This document shows, piece by piece, positions 8,376 through 17,786 of a stretch of DNA of 40,982 nucleotides. Source of the DNA: Bacilli bacterium (GTDB lineage: Bacteria; Bacillota_I; Bacilli_A; RF39; UBA660). Under the pieces are notes generated by a model. That model did no database searches and had not been told where the DNA came from. It saw only the letters and a list, made by a program, of their open reading frames with translations. Positions within the stretch are counted from its first letter, which is position 1; every line of letters begins with the position of its first letter. The DNA lies in contig JAFUAL010000016.1 of NCBI GenBank assembly GCA_017460745.1, positions 1 to 40,982 of the forward strand, in the 5' to 3' direction. The translations under genes were made by a program, and so were the position numbers.

Positions 8376-9772
8376 TACTTTATTACCTTATACATTTCAA
8401 ACATTGGTACAATAATAGATATAATAATTACACCTACTGTAAATGTTAAAAATACTATTAAAATCGGTTCAACTAAACTTTTGATTTGTTTGGTTGAATT
8501 CTGATATAATCCTGAATAATAATCAGCAACTTTTTCCATCATCGTTCCAAGTTTACCTGTAGCCTCACCTGTTACAATCATTTCATATGCAACAAGTGGA
8601 ATATATGGATTATCTTTAAATGCTTCTGAAATCTTACCACCACGATTTAAGTTTACAACCGTACGAGCCATTATATCTTTATATATCTCATTATCTGATA
8701 CTTTAATCAAAACATCCATACTATCAGTTATAAATACACCATGATTCAAAAGACTTGCAAATGTTTTAGCAAACATTGAAACTTCACTATAAGTAATTAT
8801 GTTTTTTACAACTGGTATTTTTAAATATACAAATTGCATTATCTTTCTAAAATGCTTAACATTTCTAAATGTATAAATATATAAAAGTAAAATTGAAATA
8901 ATTATAAGCATTAATTCTACTAAGTTATTTTGAATATAGTTACTAACATTAATTGTCATAACAGTTACGGCTGGCAAATCACTACTCCATGCCGAGAACA
9001 TATCAACATATTGAGGTACAACCCACTTTAAAACGAAAATAATAACAGCAATAGCCATAGTAAATACAATCATAGGATACGTCATAGCACTTCGAAGTTC
9101 TTTTTTTGTCTTATCAATTTCAGTATAATAATCAGCCATGTCATCAAGTATAGCAGGTAAATCACCTGTAAGTTCAGCTGATTTTACCATGTTTGTCAAC
9201 AGTTTAGGAAATATCTTTGGCTGTTTTTCAAAGGCTTCTGATAAAGTTTCACCAGATAAAAGGTCATATACTATTTCATTATATATTTTCTTAATAGTAG
9301 GTTTAGTTGCTTGTTTTGCTAAAATACGGTATGCATCAATTAAAGAAATACCTGCTTTTAAATAAGTTGATACCTGAGTTAAAGCAAATGACATTTCTCC
9401 AGTTTTTATAGGAGAAGTCAATGATATATCAATATTCAATGACCCTTTTTTAATTGGTTCAATGGAAACAACTTCATATCCTTCATTTATTAAATATGTT
9501 CTAACTTGTTCAACATTATATGCATCAAAACTTCCTGATTTAACCTTACCATTTGGAAGTTTATATTTGTAAGAAAAAGGCATTTTATCCAATTCTTCTG
9601 TTATACCGCTTTTTTCTTTTTTAATTTTTTCTGAAGTTTTTAAAGAAAGACCTTCAAAGTAATCTTCTTCTAAAAATAAATTAGTAATTTTATCTTTTTT
9701 TCCAAAAATAAGGTAAAGTAAACCTATAAATCCTTTATAGGCAAGAGTAATTACATTATCCTTTGTTATCAT
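8375..9772 (-). CDS. Type II secretion/competence inner-membrane platform protein (GspF/PilC/ComGB family)
   Basis: 465 aa. An N-terminal cytoplasmic extension (about 1-110) includes an ARASP-like segment (YKYKLPNGKVKSGSFDAYN). Two T2SSF domains follow, about 125-250 and 325-450, each with conserved E-rich helix and membrane spans (GEMSFALTQVSTYLKAGI; EVSMFAKTFASLLNHGV; YEMIVTGEATGKLG). The protein is the polytopic platform that couples the assembly ATPase to pseudopilus growth. No ATPase (ComGA/GspE) or pilins are next to it. The ATG at 9772 has a good RBS (AAGGGTGAT) and a candidate promoter lies at 9802-9830. Confidence 0.92.
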   Translation of the reverse strand: MITKDNVITLAYKGFIGLLYLIFGKKDKITNLFLEEDYFEGLSLKTSEKIKKEKSGITEELDKMPFSYKYKLPNGKVKSGSFDAYNVEQVRTYLINEGYEVVSIEPIKKGSLNIDISLTSPIKTGEMSFALTQVSTYLKAGISLIDAYRILAKQATKPTIKKIYNEIVYDLLSGETLSEAFEKQPKIFPKLLTNMVKSAELTGDLPAILDDMADYYTEIDKTKKELRSAMTYPMIVFTMAIAVIIFVLKWVVPQYVDMFSAWSSDLPAVTVMTINVSNYIQNNLVELMLIIISILLLYIYTFRNVKHFRKIMQFVYLKIPVVKNIITYSEVSMFAKTFASLLNHGVFITDSMDVLIKVSDNEIYKDIMARTVVNLNRGGKISEAFKDNPYIPLVAYEMIVTGEATGKLGTMMEKVADYYSGLYQNSTKQIKSLVEPILIVFLTFTVGVIIISIIVPMFEMYKVIK

Positions 9773-9801
9773 TCTATCACCCTTTATTATTACATATATT
9801 T

Positions 9802-9830
9802 ATCATAACATATTTATTTAAATTTAACAA
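9802..9830 (-). promoter_or_regulatory. Candidate promoter of the gspF-prepilin peptidase operon
   Basis: Minus strand: -35 TTGTTA (9825-9830), 17-bp spacer, -10 TATGAT (9802-9807), about 30 bp before the ATG. No terminator separates it from the LTA-synthase gene, so read-through is also possible. Confidence 0.55.
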
Positions 9831-11798
9831 TTAGTTATCATTTGTTTCTTTGTTTTTTAATTTTTTAAAGTAATTAGTTTTTAATACTTCATCATTTTTA
9901 TATATTAAATCATTTATTTTATTACTCATTTCAGTTATATACTCTTCTGTTGCAGGAAGGCCTTTTATTACATCTCCAAGAGCAACATATCTTTTTCCAT
10001 CCCACCATGAATAATCACTAAAGAAGACGTATCCTAAATAGTTAGGATCAAGTGCATCTTCCCCAATATAATAATTTGGTTTTACATATAAATTAAATAA
10101 ATTTAAAATAGTTGGCATGATATTTAATTGACTAGTTGTTTTTGTAACTTCCTGAGGCTCAATATCACTTGCCCAAATAAAACAATCTGTATGATTTATT
10201 AAGTTAGTACTTGTATCCTTTGTAAGTTCTAAAATGCTCTTATCAGTTAAAGTATAAGCATAGTGATCAGCATAAACAATTATAACTGTATCATCATATA
10301 AATTCTTTTCTTTCAAGTTTTCTATTAAAAGTCCTATCATATCATCTGTTTCTTTAGCTTGTATTTTCATACATTCGAATTCAGTCGGATTAAAGTTCTC
10401 ATCTTCCCTTTGTTCTTCTGTTAGAAGCATATTACATGTTCCTTTATCTTTTGAAAAAGGTGTATGAGCGGTATAAGAAATGATATAAGATACAAAATGT
10501 GAATTAAGTGGATTTTCAACATTAAATATTTTGCTATTAAATTCTTCATTTTTCAAAAGTTCCGTATCAAGTTCATATGATTTATCAGTATATGTTTTTA
10601 AATCCTTAAGTCCATTATAAGAATCATATCCAAAATTTTTATAATTAACTCCTCTCGAATAATACTCACTGCTATTCATATGAAAAGCATTAACAGTATA
10701 ACCTACTTTTTTAAATAAATTTGGAAGCGAATAATCAAAATTATTTTTACTAAATGTATAAGCATTTTGATTATATGTATAAGGAGTTGCATAGCCTGTA
10801 TTAATCATGAATTCTGAATTAAATGTTGAACCTCCTCCATTTACAAATGAATAATGATCAGTAAAATTAATAGACTGACTACGAAGACTAGCAAGATTTG
10901 GCATAATTTCCTCAGTTGTTAAAAATGTATCAATACTTTCAAGTTGCAAAAATATTAAGTTTTTACCTTCAAACATACCTGTATATTGATTTTGATGTTC
11001 TACGTTACTTTCAAATATTGCATCTAATTTACTTAAAACTTCATCACTTTCTTCTTCCGTCTTTTTAAAATATGTAACATAGAAATTTCTTACATTATAT
11101 TCAAACATACCAACAAGTTCCATACACTTGTTATTATCATTAAAAGTATTATAGACATTTCTTTTATTTTTCCAAGCATTCCATTCCAAAGAAGTAGTAG
11201 CTCCTCCGAAGGTAAATGGTAGAATTAAATGAACAATTATAAATACTATCAATGTTTTTAAAATAATTTTTTTATTATTAGTTCTATTCTTATTAAAGTT
11301 TTTATATGTTAAAAAGACTAAAACTATACTAATAATAATTACTATATACATCCAAAATTTAATATCTTTTAAAGTATCAAGTAAATAACTACTACCTTCA
11401 CTTGCAGCTGTTAATACTGAAAAATCAAAGAAAACTTTAAAATATATATAATATAAATTATGAACTAAAAACATTACAAATGAAAAAGCATAAAATAAAC
11501 CATATAAAAGTTTTCCATAAACATTTTTCAAATTTTTAACTAAAAAAACTAAAGTTAATAAATAAAGAGTTGTAAACATATTAGGATAAGGATTTAAAAA
11601 ATGAACAAATCCAATACTATTAGTCATGATTCTTGTCGATAAATCAAGTATATATAAAGACATAAACATAAAGACATAAAATTTATTTTTTATTAAAAAG
11701 GGAATAATATTTTTTATTACTTCTTTGAAATTTATTTTTTTTATTTTTTTAAATAATTTTGTAAAATAATTCTGAATTTTATTTATTAGGTATTTCAT
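9831..11798 (-). CDS. LTA synthase family sulfatase-fold membrane enzyme
   Basis: 655 aa. About five membrane helices occupy residues 35-205, followed by an extracellular sulfatase-fold domain. Metal and catalytic motifs of the LtaS family are visible. These are NLIFLQLESID (Glu ligand, about 280), GGGSTFNSEF (about 323, Thr in the nucleophile position), ISYTAHTPF, and VYADHYAYT (Asp-His ligands, about 510). LtaS-type enzymes polymerise glycerol phosphate from phosphatidylglycerol onto a glycolipid anchor; related enzymes make other phosphoglycerol polymers, so the exact product is uncertain. Charged N-terminus (KIKKINFKE) is cytoplasmic. Strong RBS (GGAGG) before the ATG; a TATAAT lies just upstream but no good -35 is visible. 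Confidence 0.9.
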   Translation of the reverse strand: MKYLINKIQNYFTKLFKKIKKINFKEVIKNIIPFLIKNKFYVFMFMSLYILDLSTRIMTNSIGFVHFLNPYPNMFTTLYLLTLVFLVKNLKNVYGKLLYGLFYAFSFVMFLVHNLYYIYFKVFFDFSVLTAASEGSSYLLDTLKDIKFWMYIVIIISIVLVFLTYKNFNKNRTNNKKIILKTLIVFIIVHLILPFTFGGATTSLEWNAWKNKRNVYNTFNDNNKCMELVGMFEYNVRNFYVTYFKKTEEESDEVLSKLDAIFESNVEHQNQYTGMFEGKNLIFLQLESIDTFLTTEEIMPNLASLRSQSINFTDHYSFVNGGGSTFNSEFMINTGYATPYTYNQNAYTFSKNNFDYSLPNLFKKVGYTVNAFHMNSSEYYSRGVNYKNFGYDSYNGLKDLKTYTDKSYELDTELLKNEEFNSKIFNVENPLNSHFVSYIISYTAHTPFSKDKGTCNMLLTEEQREDENFNPTEFECMKIQAKETDDMIGLLIENLKEKNLYDDTVIIVYADHYAYTLTDKSILELTKDTSTNLINHTDCFIWASDIEPQEVTKTTSQLNIMPTILNLFNLYVKPNYYIGEDALDPNYLGYVFFSDYSWWDGKRYVALGDVIKGLPATEEYITEMSNKINDLIYKNDEVLKTNYFKKLKNKETNDN

Positions 11799-11843
11799 AC
11801 AACCTCCATATTTTATATTATATCATATGGGAATACCTATTTT

Positions 11844-11890
11844 ATAGAAAAAAATATAGATTTACACTAAAAATGTAAATCTATATTTTT
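11844..11890 (-). terminator. Strong terminator of the mntA-hepT remnant
   Basis: Perfect 17-bp inverted repeat 11850-11866/11874-11890, followed on the minus strand by a T-rich run. It abuts the stop codon that hepT would use if its frameshift were repaired. Confidence 0.85.
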
Positions 11891-12223
11891 ATTTATCTAA
11901 TATTGTTTTTAAATTTATCTTTAATGGCTCTAAGTCATTTTCTATGATATACCAAATATTGCTTAAATTATTCCAACATAATCATGAATTATTCTATTTC
12001 TTAGACCACTTATCATTCTCCACTCAATATTATCATATTGTTTTCTTGTTTCATTACTTATATTTTTTACTAATTCACAAATTTGACTTATATTAAAGAT
12101 AGTAGCATCCTGAGTTTTGGTATCATTTTCAAACATCTCATAAGTATAACCATTTGTATATGTTAACGACTTATCAATATACTCTATCATTTTACGTATT
12201 GAATTTATCTCTTTATCTTTCAT
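11889..12223 (-). pseudogene. hepT: HepT-like (DUF86) toxin, frameshifted
   Basis: The intact frame gives 86 aa ending early in HDYVGII. It contains the HepT HEPN-type motif R-x4-H-x-Y (RNRIIHDY), the active site of the MntA-HepT ribonuclease-like toxins. After that stop the next frame continues naturally with NLSNIWYIIENDLEPLKINL to a stop at 11889, as expected for the family C-terminus. Restoring one A near 11965-11972 (ATAAT to ATAAAT) makes one full-length frame of about 111 aa. The catalytic motif lies before the lesion, so the truncated product could retain part of its fold. It overlaps mntA by 11 bp. A sequencing error is an alternative to true decay. Confidence 0.8.
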
Positions 12224-12520
12224 AAACAGTTACTCCTGTCTTATCTATTTCTTTATCTACAATAGAATCTTTAACAATTTCACTTTTTTCAAATGCATCA
12301 ACGCTCTTGCCAAAAAAATCTTCTATTTTAGAAATTAAAGAAAACAATTTAAATCCTCTAATTTTACCATTTGAATCAATCATCAAGTCAATATCACTAT
12401 TTTAGTTGCTTTATTTTTAGCATAACTTCCAAATAAAGTTACTTTTTCCACATCTGTATCAATAAGAAGCTCTGATAAACTGCTTTTTATTTCTGTAATA
12501 GTATAAACTTTATCATTCAT
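12213..12520 (-). pseudogene. mntA: MntA-like nucleotidyltransferase antitoxin, frameshifted
   Basis: It starts at ATG 12520 after AAGGATG and reads MNDKVYTITEIKSSLSELL...VTLFGSYAKNKATK. The frame then breaks at an AAAA tract (12400-12403) and would stop soon after. The next frame continues SDIDLMIDSNGKIRGFKLF and runs to a stop at 12213, overlapping the hepT start. Restoring one A gives a GS-x10-D-x-D minimal nucleotidyltransferase motif. That motif belongs to MntA antitoxins, which AMPylate a Tyr of HepT to neutralise it. Total length would be about 102 aa. Because it is lost in the same pair as hepT, either both genes are decaying or the assembly has two single-base errors. Confidence 0.8.
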
Positions 12521-12554
12521 AAAATCACATCCTTATAGTTAAGGTATATATTTT

Positions 12555-12592
12555 TTCAAGAAAAAAGTAAAGGTTATTTCTTTACTTTCTTC
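12555..12592 (-). terminator. Terminator downstream of typA
   Basis: Inverted repeat AAAGTAAAG/CTTTACTTT (arms within 12561-12572 and 12580-12588), followed on the minus strand by TTTCTT, 15-50 bp past the typA stop. Confidence 0.65.
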
Positions 12593-12606
12593 AAAAGATT
12601 ATTTTT

Positions 12607-14415
12607 TTATACTTTATTATTATGAGCTTTTTTTCTAGCCTCTGCATTTAATATTTTTTTACGAAGTCTAAATCCAGCTGGAGTTACTTCTACAAGTTCG
12701 TCATTGTTAATATAATCAAGAGCAATTTCAAGTGACATGACACGAGGACGTTTTAAAACAACTGTATGATCAGAGCCACTTGCACGAGTATTAGTTAAAT
12801 TTTTACCTTTAACAACGTTAATAGCAATATCGTTATCGTGATTATGTTCACCAACAATCATTCCCTCATATACTTCGTCTCCTGGTTCAATGAACATAAC
12901 TCCACGTTCTTCAAGTTGTCCAAGAGCATAAGCAGTTGCTTTTCCATTTTCCATTGAAACAAGTACACCAAGTTTTCTTTCACCAACATTATTACTTAAA
13001 ACTTCTTTGTATTCTTTAAAAGTATGATTCATAATTCCATATCCTTTAGTAATAGTCATGAATTCACCACTAAATCCTATAAGACCACGAGATGGAATTA
13101 TATAATTTAGCCTTGTTGTTTCTCCCATATTTTGCATATTTAATAAAGTTGCAAATCTATTACCAAGTGACTCAATTACTCCTCCAACATAATCATTATT
13201 AACATCGATTTGTAATTCTTCAAATGGTTCCATTTTAACTCCATCTACTTCTTTAATAATTACTTGAGGTTTTGAAACTTGAAGCTCAAATCCTTCACGA
13301 CGCATATTTTCAATTAAAATAGATAAATGAAGTTCTCCACGTCCTTTAACTAAGAATGATTCTTGGTCATATGGAGATACTTTTAAACTTACATCTTTTT
13401 CTGTTTCTTTTTTTAGTCTTTCTTCTATTTTTCGAACAGTTAAAAGTTTCCCTTCACGACCAGCAAATGGACTCGTATTAACACCAAATGTCATCTCAAG
13501 AGTTGGTTCATCGATTCGAAGAGGTGGAAGTGCTTCTTCGCAAGTTACTGAACAAACAGTTTCACCGACATTTATATCAGGAAGACCGGCAATAGCAATA
13601 AAATCTCCGACACTGGCACTTTCTATTTCAATTCTTTTTAATCCATGATATCCAAACATTTTTTGAATACGAAATTGTTTTCTTGTTCCATCTAACCTTA
13701 AACAAGTAACAAATTCACCAACTGATACCTTACCACGTTTAACTACTCCAATACCAATACGACCAACAAATTCATTGTAATCAAGAAGCGCTGGTTGGAA
13801 TTGGAATGGTGCATCAATATCTCCTGTTGGTTCTTTAATATATTCAAGAATTGTATCTAAAACTGGTTCCATAGTTTCCTTTTGAGTTGTAATATCAGGT
13901 GACATACTAGATGTTCCCATCATAGCACTTGTATATACAACTGGAAAATCTAACTGATCAATATCGGCTCCAAGTTCTATAAATAAATCCATTACTTCAT
14001 CAACAACTGCTTCTGGACGTGCTGATGGCTTATCTATTTTATTTACAACAACAATTGGAGTAACATGAGCATCTAAGGCTTTTTTCAAAACAAATCTTGT
14101 CTGAGGCATCGTTCCCTCATAAGCATCAACTACAAGCAAAACACCATCAACCATGTTCATAATACGTTCAACTTCTCCAGAAAAATCAGCATGCCCTGGA
14201 GTATCTAATATATTAATACGTACACCCTTATAATCAATAGATGTTGTCTTAGCAAGAATAGTAATTCCTCTTTCTCTTTCCAAATCATTAGAATCCATTG
14301 ACGTTACTTCTTCATTATCACGAAAAGTTCCACTTGCAAGCAATAACTTATCAACAAGTGTTGTTTTACCATGGTCAACATGGGCTATAATTGCTATATT
14401 TCTAATATTTTTCAT
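12607..14415 (-). CDS. typA: Ribosome-associated GTPase TypA/BipA
   Basis: About 602 aa, normal for the family. The translation-factor GTPase domain has all G motifs: [10 protein letters not shown] (G1), RGITI (G2), DTPGH (G3), NKID (G4) and a TSA segment (G5). EF-G-like domains II, III and V follow, then the TypA-specific C-terminal domain ([35 protein letters not shown]). It binds the 70S ribosome and supports assembly and stress growth in other bacteria. I choose ATG 14415, which sits after AGGGAAGTGG; a GTG three codons upstream (14424) is in frame but lies inside that RBS. It has its own promoter. Confidence 0.97.
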   Translation of the reverse strand: MKNIRNIAIIAHVDHGKTTLVDKLLLASGTFRDNEEVTSMDSNDLERERGITILAKTTSIDYKGVRINILDTPGHADFSGEVERIMNMVDGVLLVVDAYEGTMPQTRFVLKKALDAHVTPIVVVNKIDKPSARPEAVVDEVMDLFIELGADIDQLDFPVVYTSAMMGTSSMSPDITTQKETMEPVLDTILEYIKEPTGDIDAPFQFQPALLDYNEFVGRIGIGVVKRGKVSVGEFVTCLRLDGTRKQFRIQKMFGYHGLKRIEIESASVGDFIAIAGLPDINVGETVCSVTCEEALPPLRIDEPTLEMTFGVNTSPFAGREGKLLTVRKIEERLKKETEKDVSLKVSPYDQESFLVKGRGELHLSILIENMRREGFELQVSKPQVIIKEVDGVKMEPFEELQIDVNNDYVGGVIESLGNRFATLLNMQNMGETTRLNYIIPSRGLIGFSGEFMTITKGYGIMNHTFKEYKEVLSNNVGERKLGVLVSMENGKATAYALGQLEERGVMFIEPGDEVYEGMIVGEHNHDNDIAINVVKGKNLTNTRASGSDHTVVLKRPRVMSLEIALDYINNDELVEVTPAGFRLRKKILNAEARKKAHNNKV

Positions 14416-14447
14416 AAATTCCACTTCCCTTTTTAATAAACTTAAGT

Positions 14448-14477
14448 ATTATATCATAAAAAAGCCTTATTTGGCAA
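14448..14477 (-). promoter_or_regulatory. Promoter of typA
   Basis: Minus strand: -35 TTGCCA (14472-14477), 18-bp spacer, -10 TATAAT (14448-14453). It lies directly after the T-tract of the upstream terminator. Confidence 0.7.
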
Positions 14478-14481
14478 TACT

Positions 14482-14516
14482 TTTTAAAAAATAAAAGAAT
14501 GTATCTATTACATTCT
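14482..14516 (-). terminator. Terminator of the U32-kinase-like operon
   Basis: 8-bp perfect stem AGAATGTA/TACATTCT (14496-14503/14509-14516) with a 5-nt loop, then a T-rich tract on the minus strand, just past the stop at 14520. Confidence 0.75.
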
Positions 14517-14519
14517 AAA

Positions 14520-15176
14520 TTAACTTAATTTTTTTACTTTTTCTTTTTTTAATCTATCAACCATTTTATAAAAATTTGTCATAATCATTCTTTTATTATA
14601 TGGATAATCATTAATATAATTGTCTGGTCCATATGTAGTCTCAACTCCATCTAAATCAATTAAAACAACTTCTAATGTTTTGGGATTAACTAATATATTA
14701 CTTTCCTTAACATCTTTTGGAGCAATATTATTATCTAATAAATCATTGATTAATTCTAATGCTTTATGTAAACAGTAATCTATAGCACTATCATCTAAAT
14801 ATTGAATTGCTTCATCAATTTTTAAAAAATTCTTATAATATTTCATTTCAATACCAACAAATAGTCCATTATACGACAATAAAGCAGTAATTAATCCTTT
14901 TGATTTAGTATTATCTAACCTTTCGAATTCTTTCAAACGAATTTCAGGTATTCTTAATCCAAAATTTGTTATTGATTCTATATCCAACCAATTATTTACA
15001 GCATTATCTATTTCTTCTTCTCTTTCATACAAGTAAAAATCAATAAAATCTTTATAATATATTTTATATAATTTATCTTCAATCAAATTAATAATACCAT
15101 TACATCCTTTTGAAAATGGATTGGGATTGCTTAAAAAAAGTTTTAATTGTTCTTTATTTAATTCAATTATTTTCAT
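14520..15176 (-). CDS. Atypical protein kinase-like protein
   Basis: 218 aa, soluble, unrecognised as a named family but with kinase-fold signatures. These are a Gly-containing N-lobe loop (FSKGCNGIINLI), a strand with Lys (DKLYKIYYK), a catalytic-loop-like APKDVKESNILV (about 155, with Asp, Lys and Asn in the D-x-K-x-x-N pattern), and a DFG-like LIDLDG (about 174). The catalytic residues needed for phosphotransfer therefore appear present, although the His of HRD is replaced. It could be a small-molecule or protein kinase of the atypical type. It lies last in an operon after a U32 gene and a small helical gene, with RBS GGTGG. Substrate is unknown. Confidence 0.6.
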   Translation of the reverse strand: MKIIELNKEQLKLFLSNPNPFSKGCNGIINLIEDKLYKIYYKDFIDFYLYEREEEIDNAVNNWLDIESITNFGLRIPEIRLKEFERLDNTKSKGLITALLSYNGLFVGIEMKYYKNFLKIDEAIQYLDDSAIDYCLHKALELINDLLDNNIAPKDVKESNILVNPKTLEVVLIDLDGVETTYGPDNYINDYPYNKRMIMTNFYKMVDRLKKEKVKKLS

Positions 15177-15207
15177 ATTTATTTTTCCACCAACTAATCT
15201 AATTCTA

Positions 15208-15543
15208 TTATATTCTTAAAGACTTTACCATTTTCTTTTGTTCATCAACTAAATTATCTAGTTCTTTATTTTTATATTTCAAAATACGTTGAACATTTTT
15301 AAAACGAACATCAAATTCATATTCAGTACAATGAAATAATACTTCTAAAGTTTTCATAATTTGTTTTTTATCTATAAAAAAATTTCTTTTATAACATTCA
15401 ATAAATGCTACCATATAATTAAAAGGCATTTTTTCAGCTAATTCAATATATTTTAATTCTTCAATAGAAAAATTGGCATATTCAATTTTTTCTTTTGCCA
15501 ATTCTTCTAATTCTAACATTCTCTTAATATCTATTCTATTCAT
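15208..15543 (-). CDS. Small helical protein, unknown
   Basis: 111 aa, predicted almost entirely helical and charged, with no membrane segment. The C-terminal KELDNLVDEQKKMVKSL resembles the tail of the 298-aa protein at 4358-5254. It follows the U32 gene by 9 bp with its own RBS (AGGAGAT) and precedes the kinase-like gene by 31 bp, so the three form an operon. No family recognised; an interaction partner of the kinase-like protein is possible from position only. Confidence 0.6.
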   Translation of the reverse strand: MNRIDIKRMLELEELAKEKIEYANFSIEELKYIELAEKMPFNYMVAFIECYKRNFFIDKKQIMKTLEVLFHCTEYEFDVRFKNVQRILKYKNKELDNLVDEQKKMVKSLRI

Positions 15544-15552
15544 TTTTATCTC

Positions 15553-17703
15553 CTACTCAATATATTCATCTCTTAAATAATTAATTCCTAAATCAAAATA
15601 ATAACTATCTTCATGCTCTTTAGTTGTTTCTTTATAATCATATATATAATATAGACCATTCTTGTTGATTACTCTATATAAATTATTAAATCTATCTTTT
15701 AAATAATAGACATCTCCATATTTAGATAAATCTAATTTTATAACCATTACTTCCATTTTAGTTTTTCTAATAAGTTCTAAATTTGGTCTTTTCTTATATC
15801 TTTTTATATAATTATCGATTAAATCTTTAATATCAGAGTCAATTAATTCAAGAGATAAAGTTACTCTTTTAACACCAGTACTATGAAGAAATGCAACAGT
15901 ATAAGAATTGGTTACATTAAAAGAATAATCACTTATTATATTTTGCATTTTATTTAAAGAACCTATTTCACCAACCAAGTATTCTGTTTCTTGATTATAA
16001 TCATCATAGTTATTTATTACTTTAGGTATTTTTCTAATTGTATTATCAAGTATTTCTGAATAAACATGACTATATTTTTTATCTATTTTATTTCTATTAT
16101 TAGTTAAAATTGTATATTCATTTGTTCTTTCATAATTATTTAAATTAATACTATAATCACACTCTAAAAAATGTGCATGAAACATATTAATACGTGCCTC
16201 GTTAAGTTTTTCTAAAATATCTCTTTTCAAATTATTTAAAATACTAATTGGAATAAATAAATTATCATCTAAATCAATTTCTATTTCATCTATTTTATAA
16301 ATAGTATTATTTATTTTCGAAAGTTTTTTCTTGATATCTTCTTTTGTGATTGATGATTTAGTTGCTTTTTCAGGTATTATTCCTTCCAGTGTTATTTCAT
16401 TTTTTAAATCCGTTACCATTAATTTAAGAGGTTTATTTTCTTTTAACTCTACTATAAATTTAATTGGTATTTTTCGAGTTTTTTCTTTAATAATATTTGT
16501 TACATCCATATCTATTTTAGCACTATAAGTTCTATATACTAAACTATTAACTGGTATTTTCTTATTTACTTTTAAAGTAATAATATCATTCTTTTTACCT
16601 TCATATATTTGAATGTTATTTTTTCTAAATTCATTTAAAATAAGTGCATATTCTAAACTTTCATTTGTTATTCTTAATCCATCATTTATTACTATATTAT
16701 CTTTTAATTTTATATCTATAAAACCATTTTTATAATTAACAACTTCTCCAACTAGAACTCCTTTATGATTTGGAGATATATCATTGTTTAAAGACTTATC
16801 ACCGAGTATAAATCCTTTAGTATAACCTCTTGTAAAAACATTGTTTAATTTATTTAAATCATCTTGATTAACTTTAATAATTTTAGACTTTAAATAATTA
16901 TCTCTTGTTTCTTTATATAATTTAGTTGCATAGTAAACATACTCTTTACTTTTCATTCTTCCTTCGATTTTAAAACTACGAACCCCAATATCAATTAATT
17001 TATCAAGTTCCGAAACTGTCATCAAATCTTTCATACTAATTGGATATTTGTTTTCGGTTAAAACCTTTTTGTTTTCATCAAGTAAATCATAAGGAAGTCT
17101 ACAACAGCCTGAACATGTTCCGCGATTACCACTACGAGCACCAATACTACGAGACATTAAGCACATTCCGGAATATGAAACACATAAGGCTCCATGGACA
17201 AATACTTCAACTTCAAGTCCTGTCTCATCAATTATTTGTTTTATAACATTAATTGGTGTTTCACGAGCAAGTACTATTCTTTTAATTCCAAGTTTTTTAG
17301 CAAGGAGTGCCCCATCCAAATTATGAATATGCATTTGAGTTGATGCATGAATTTCTAAATTAGGAAATTTCTTTCTGACTAAATCTATCATTCCAAGATC
17401 TTGCATGATGACAGCATCAACATTATTTTGATGTAAAAATCTAATATAATCTAAAAACTTATCTACTTCACGATCAAAAATTAAAATATTACAGGTTACA
17501 TATACTTTAACACCATATAAATGAGCCTGTTTTATAACTGATACAAGCTCTTCATTTGTAAAATTATTAGAGAATGCTCTAGCTCCAAACATTTTACCAG
17601 CCAGATACACCGCATCACACCCTGCCTCAATGGCACTAAAGAATGCATCTATATTACCACATGGTGCTAAAATCTCAACCTTATTTTTTAATACTTCTTT
17701 CAT
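15553..17703 (-). CDS. U32-family peptidase / RlhA-like tRNA-rRNA hydroxylation protein
   Basis: 716 aa. The N-terminal half is a U32 TIM-barrel-like domain. Hallmarks are EILAPCGNIDAFFSAIEAG, ASTQMHIHN, RIVLARE, FVHGALCVSYSGMC and GNRGTCSGCCR, with Cys clustered around residues 170-200, then SFKIEGRMKS. U32 proteins of this long type include RlhA (hydroxylation of 23S rRNA C2501 in E. coli) and TrhP-type tRNA uridine hydroxylation factors; the Cys residues probably bind an Fe-S cluster. The long C-terminal half (about 400-716) is less conserved. It is the first gene of a three-gene operon and begins after GGGGATGAAGT. Old 'collagenase' labels should not be taken literally. Confidence 0.88.
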   Translation of the reverse strand: MKEVLKNKVEILAPCGNIDAFFSAIEAGCDAVYLAGKMFGARAFSNNFTNEELVSVIKQAHLYGVKVYVTCNILIFDREVDKFLDYIRFLHQNNVDAVIMQDLGMIDLVRKKFPNLEIHASTQMHIHNLDGALLAKKLGIKRIVLARETPINVIKQIIDETGLEVEVFVHGALCVSYSGMCLMSRSIGARSGNRGTCSGCCRLPYDLLDENKKVLTENKYPISMKDLMTVSELDKLIDIGVRSFKIEGRMKSKEYVYYATKLYKETRDNYLKSKIIKVNQDDLNKLNNVFTRGYTKGFILGDKSLNNDISPNHKGVLVGEVVNYKNGFIDIKLKDNIVINDGLRITNESLEYALILNEFRKNNIQIYEGKKNDIITLKVNKKIPVNSLVYRTYSAKIDMDVTNIIKEKTRKIPIKFIVELKENKPLKLMVTDLKNEITLEGIIPEKATKSSITKEDIKKKLSKINNTIYKIDEIEIDLDDNLFIPISILNNLKRDILEKLNEARINMFHAHFLECDYSINLNNYERTNEYTILTNNRNKIDKKYSHVYSEILDNTIRKIPKVINNYDDYNQETEYLVGEIGSLNKMQNIISDYSFNVTNSYTVAFLHSTGVKRVTLSLELIDSDIKDLIDNYIKRYKKRPNLELIRKTKMEVMVIKLDLSKYGDVYYLKDRFNNLYRVINKNGLYYIYDYKETTKEHEDSYYFDLGINYLRDEYIE

Positions 17704-17725
17704 ACTTCATCCCCTTAATGCACAT

Positions 17726-17731
17726 ATTATA
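17726..17731 (-). promoter_or_regulatory. Probable -10 of the U32 operon
   Basis: TATAAT on the minus strand 22 bp before the U32 start codon. The -35 region would lie in the dnaJ terminator arm and is poor. The sequence TATAATATG-N2-CAT here resembles the -10/operator region at 810-828. Confidence 0.4.
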
Positions 17732-17740
17732 GCATAAATT

Positions 17741-17777
17741 TAAAAAAGGTAAAACTTTAACTTCGATTTTACCTTTT
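17741..17777 (-). terminator. Terminator of the heat-shock operon (after dnaJ)
   Basis: 11-bp inverted repeat AAAAGGTAAAA/TTTTACCTTTT (17744-17754/17767-17777), followed on the minus strand by further T. It sits 10 bp beyond the dnaJ stop. Confidence 0.8.
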
Positions 17778-17786
17778 GTTTTTAAA

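Noticed and set aside
11963..12520. Programmed ribosomal frameshifting in mntA and hepT
   Set aside because: The tracts (AAAATAG, ATAATTT) are not canonical slippery heptamers and no stimulatory structure is evident; decay or sequencing error is simpler.
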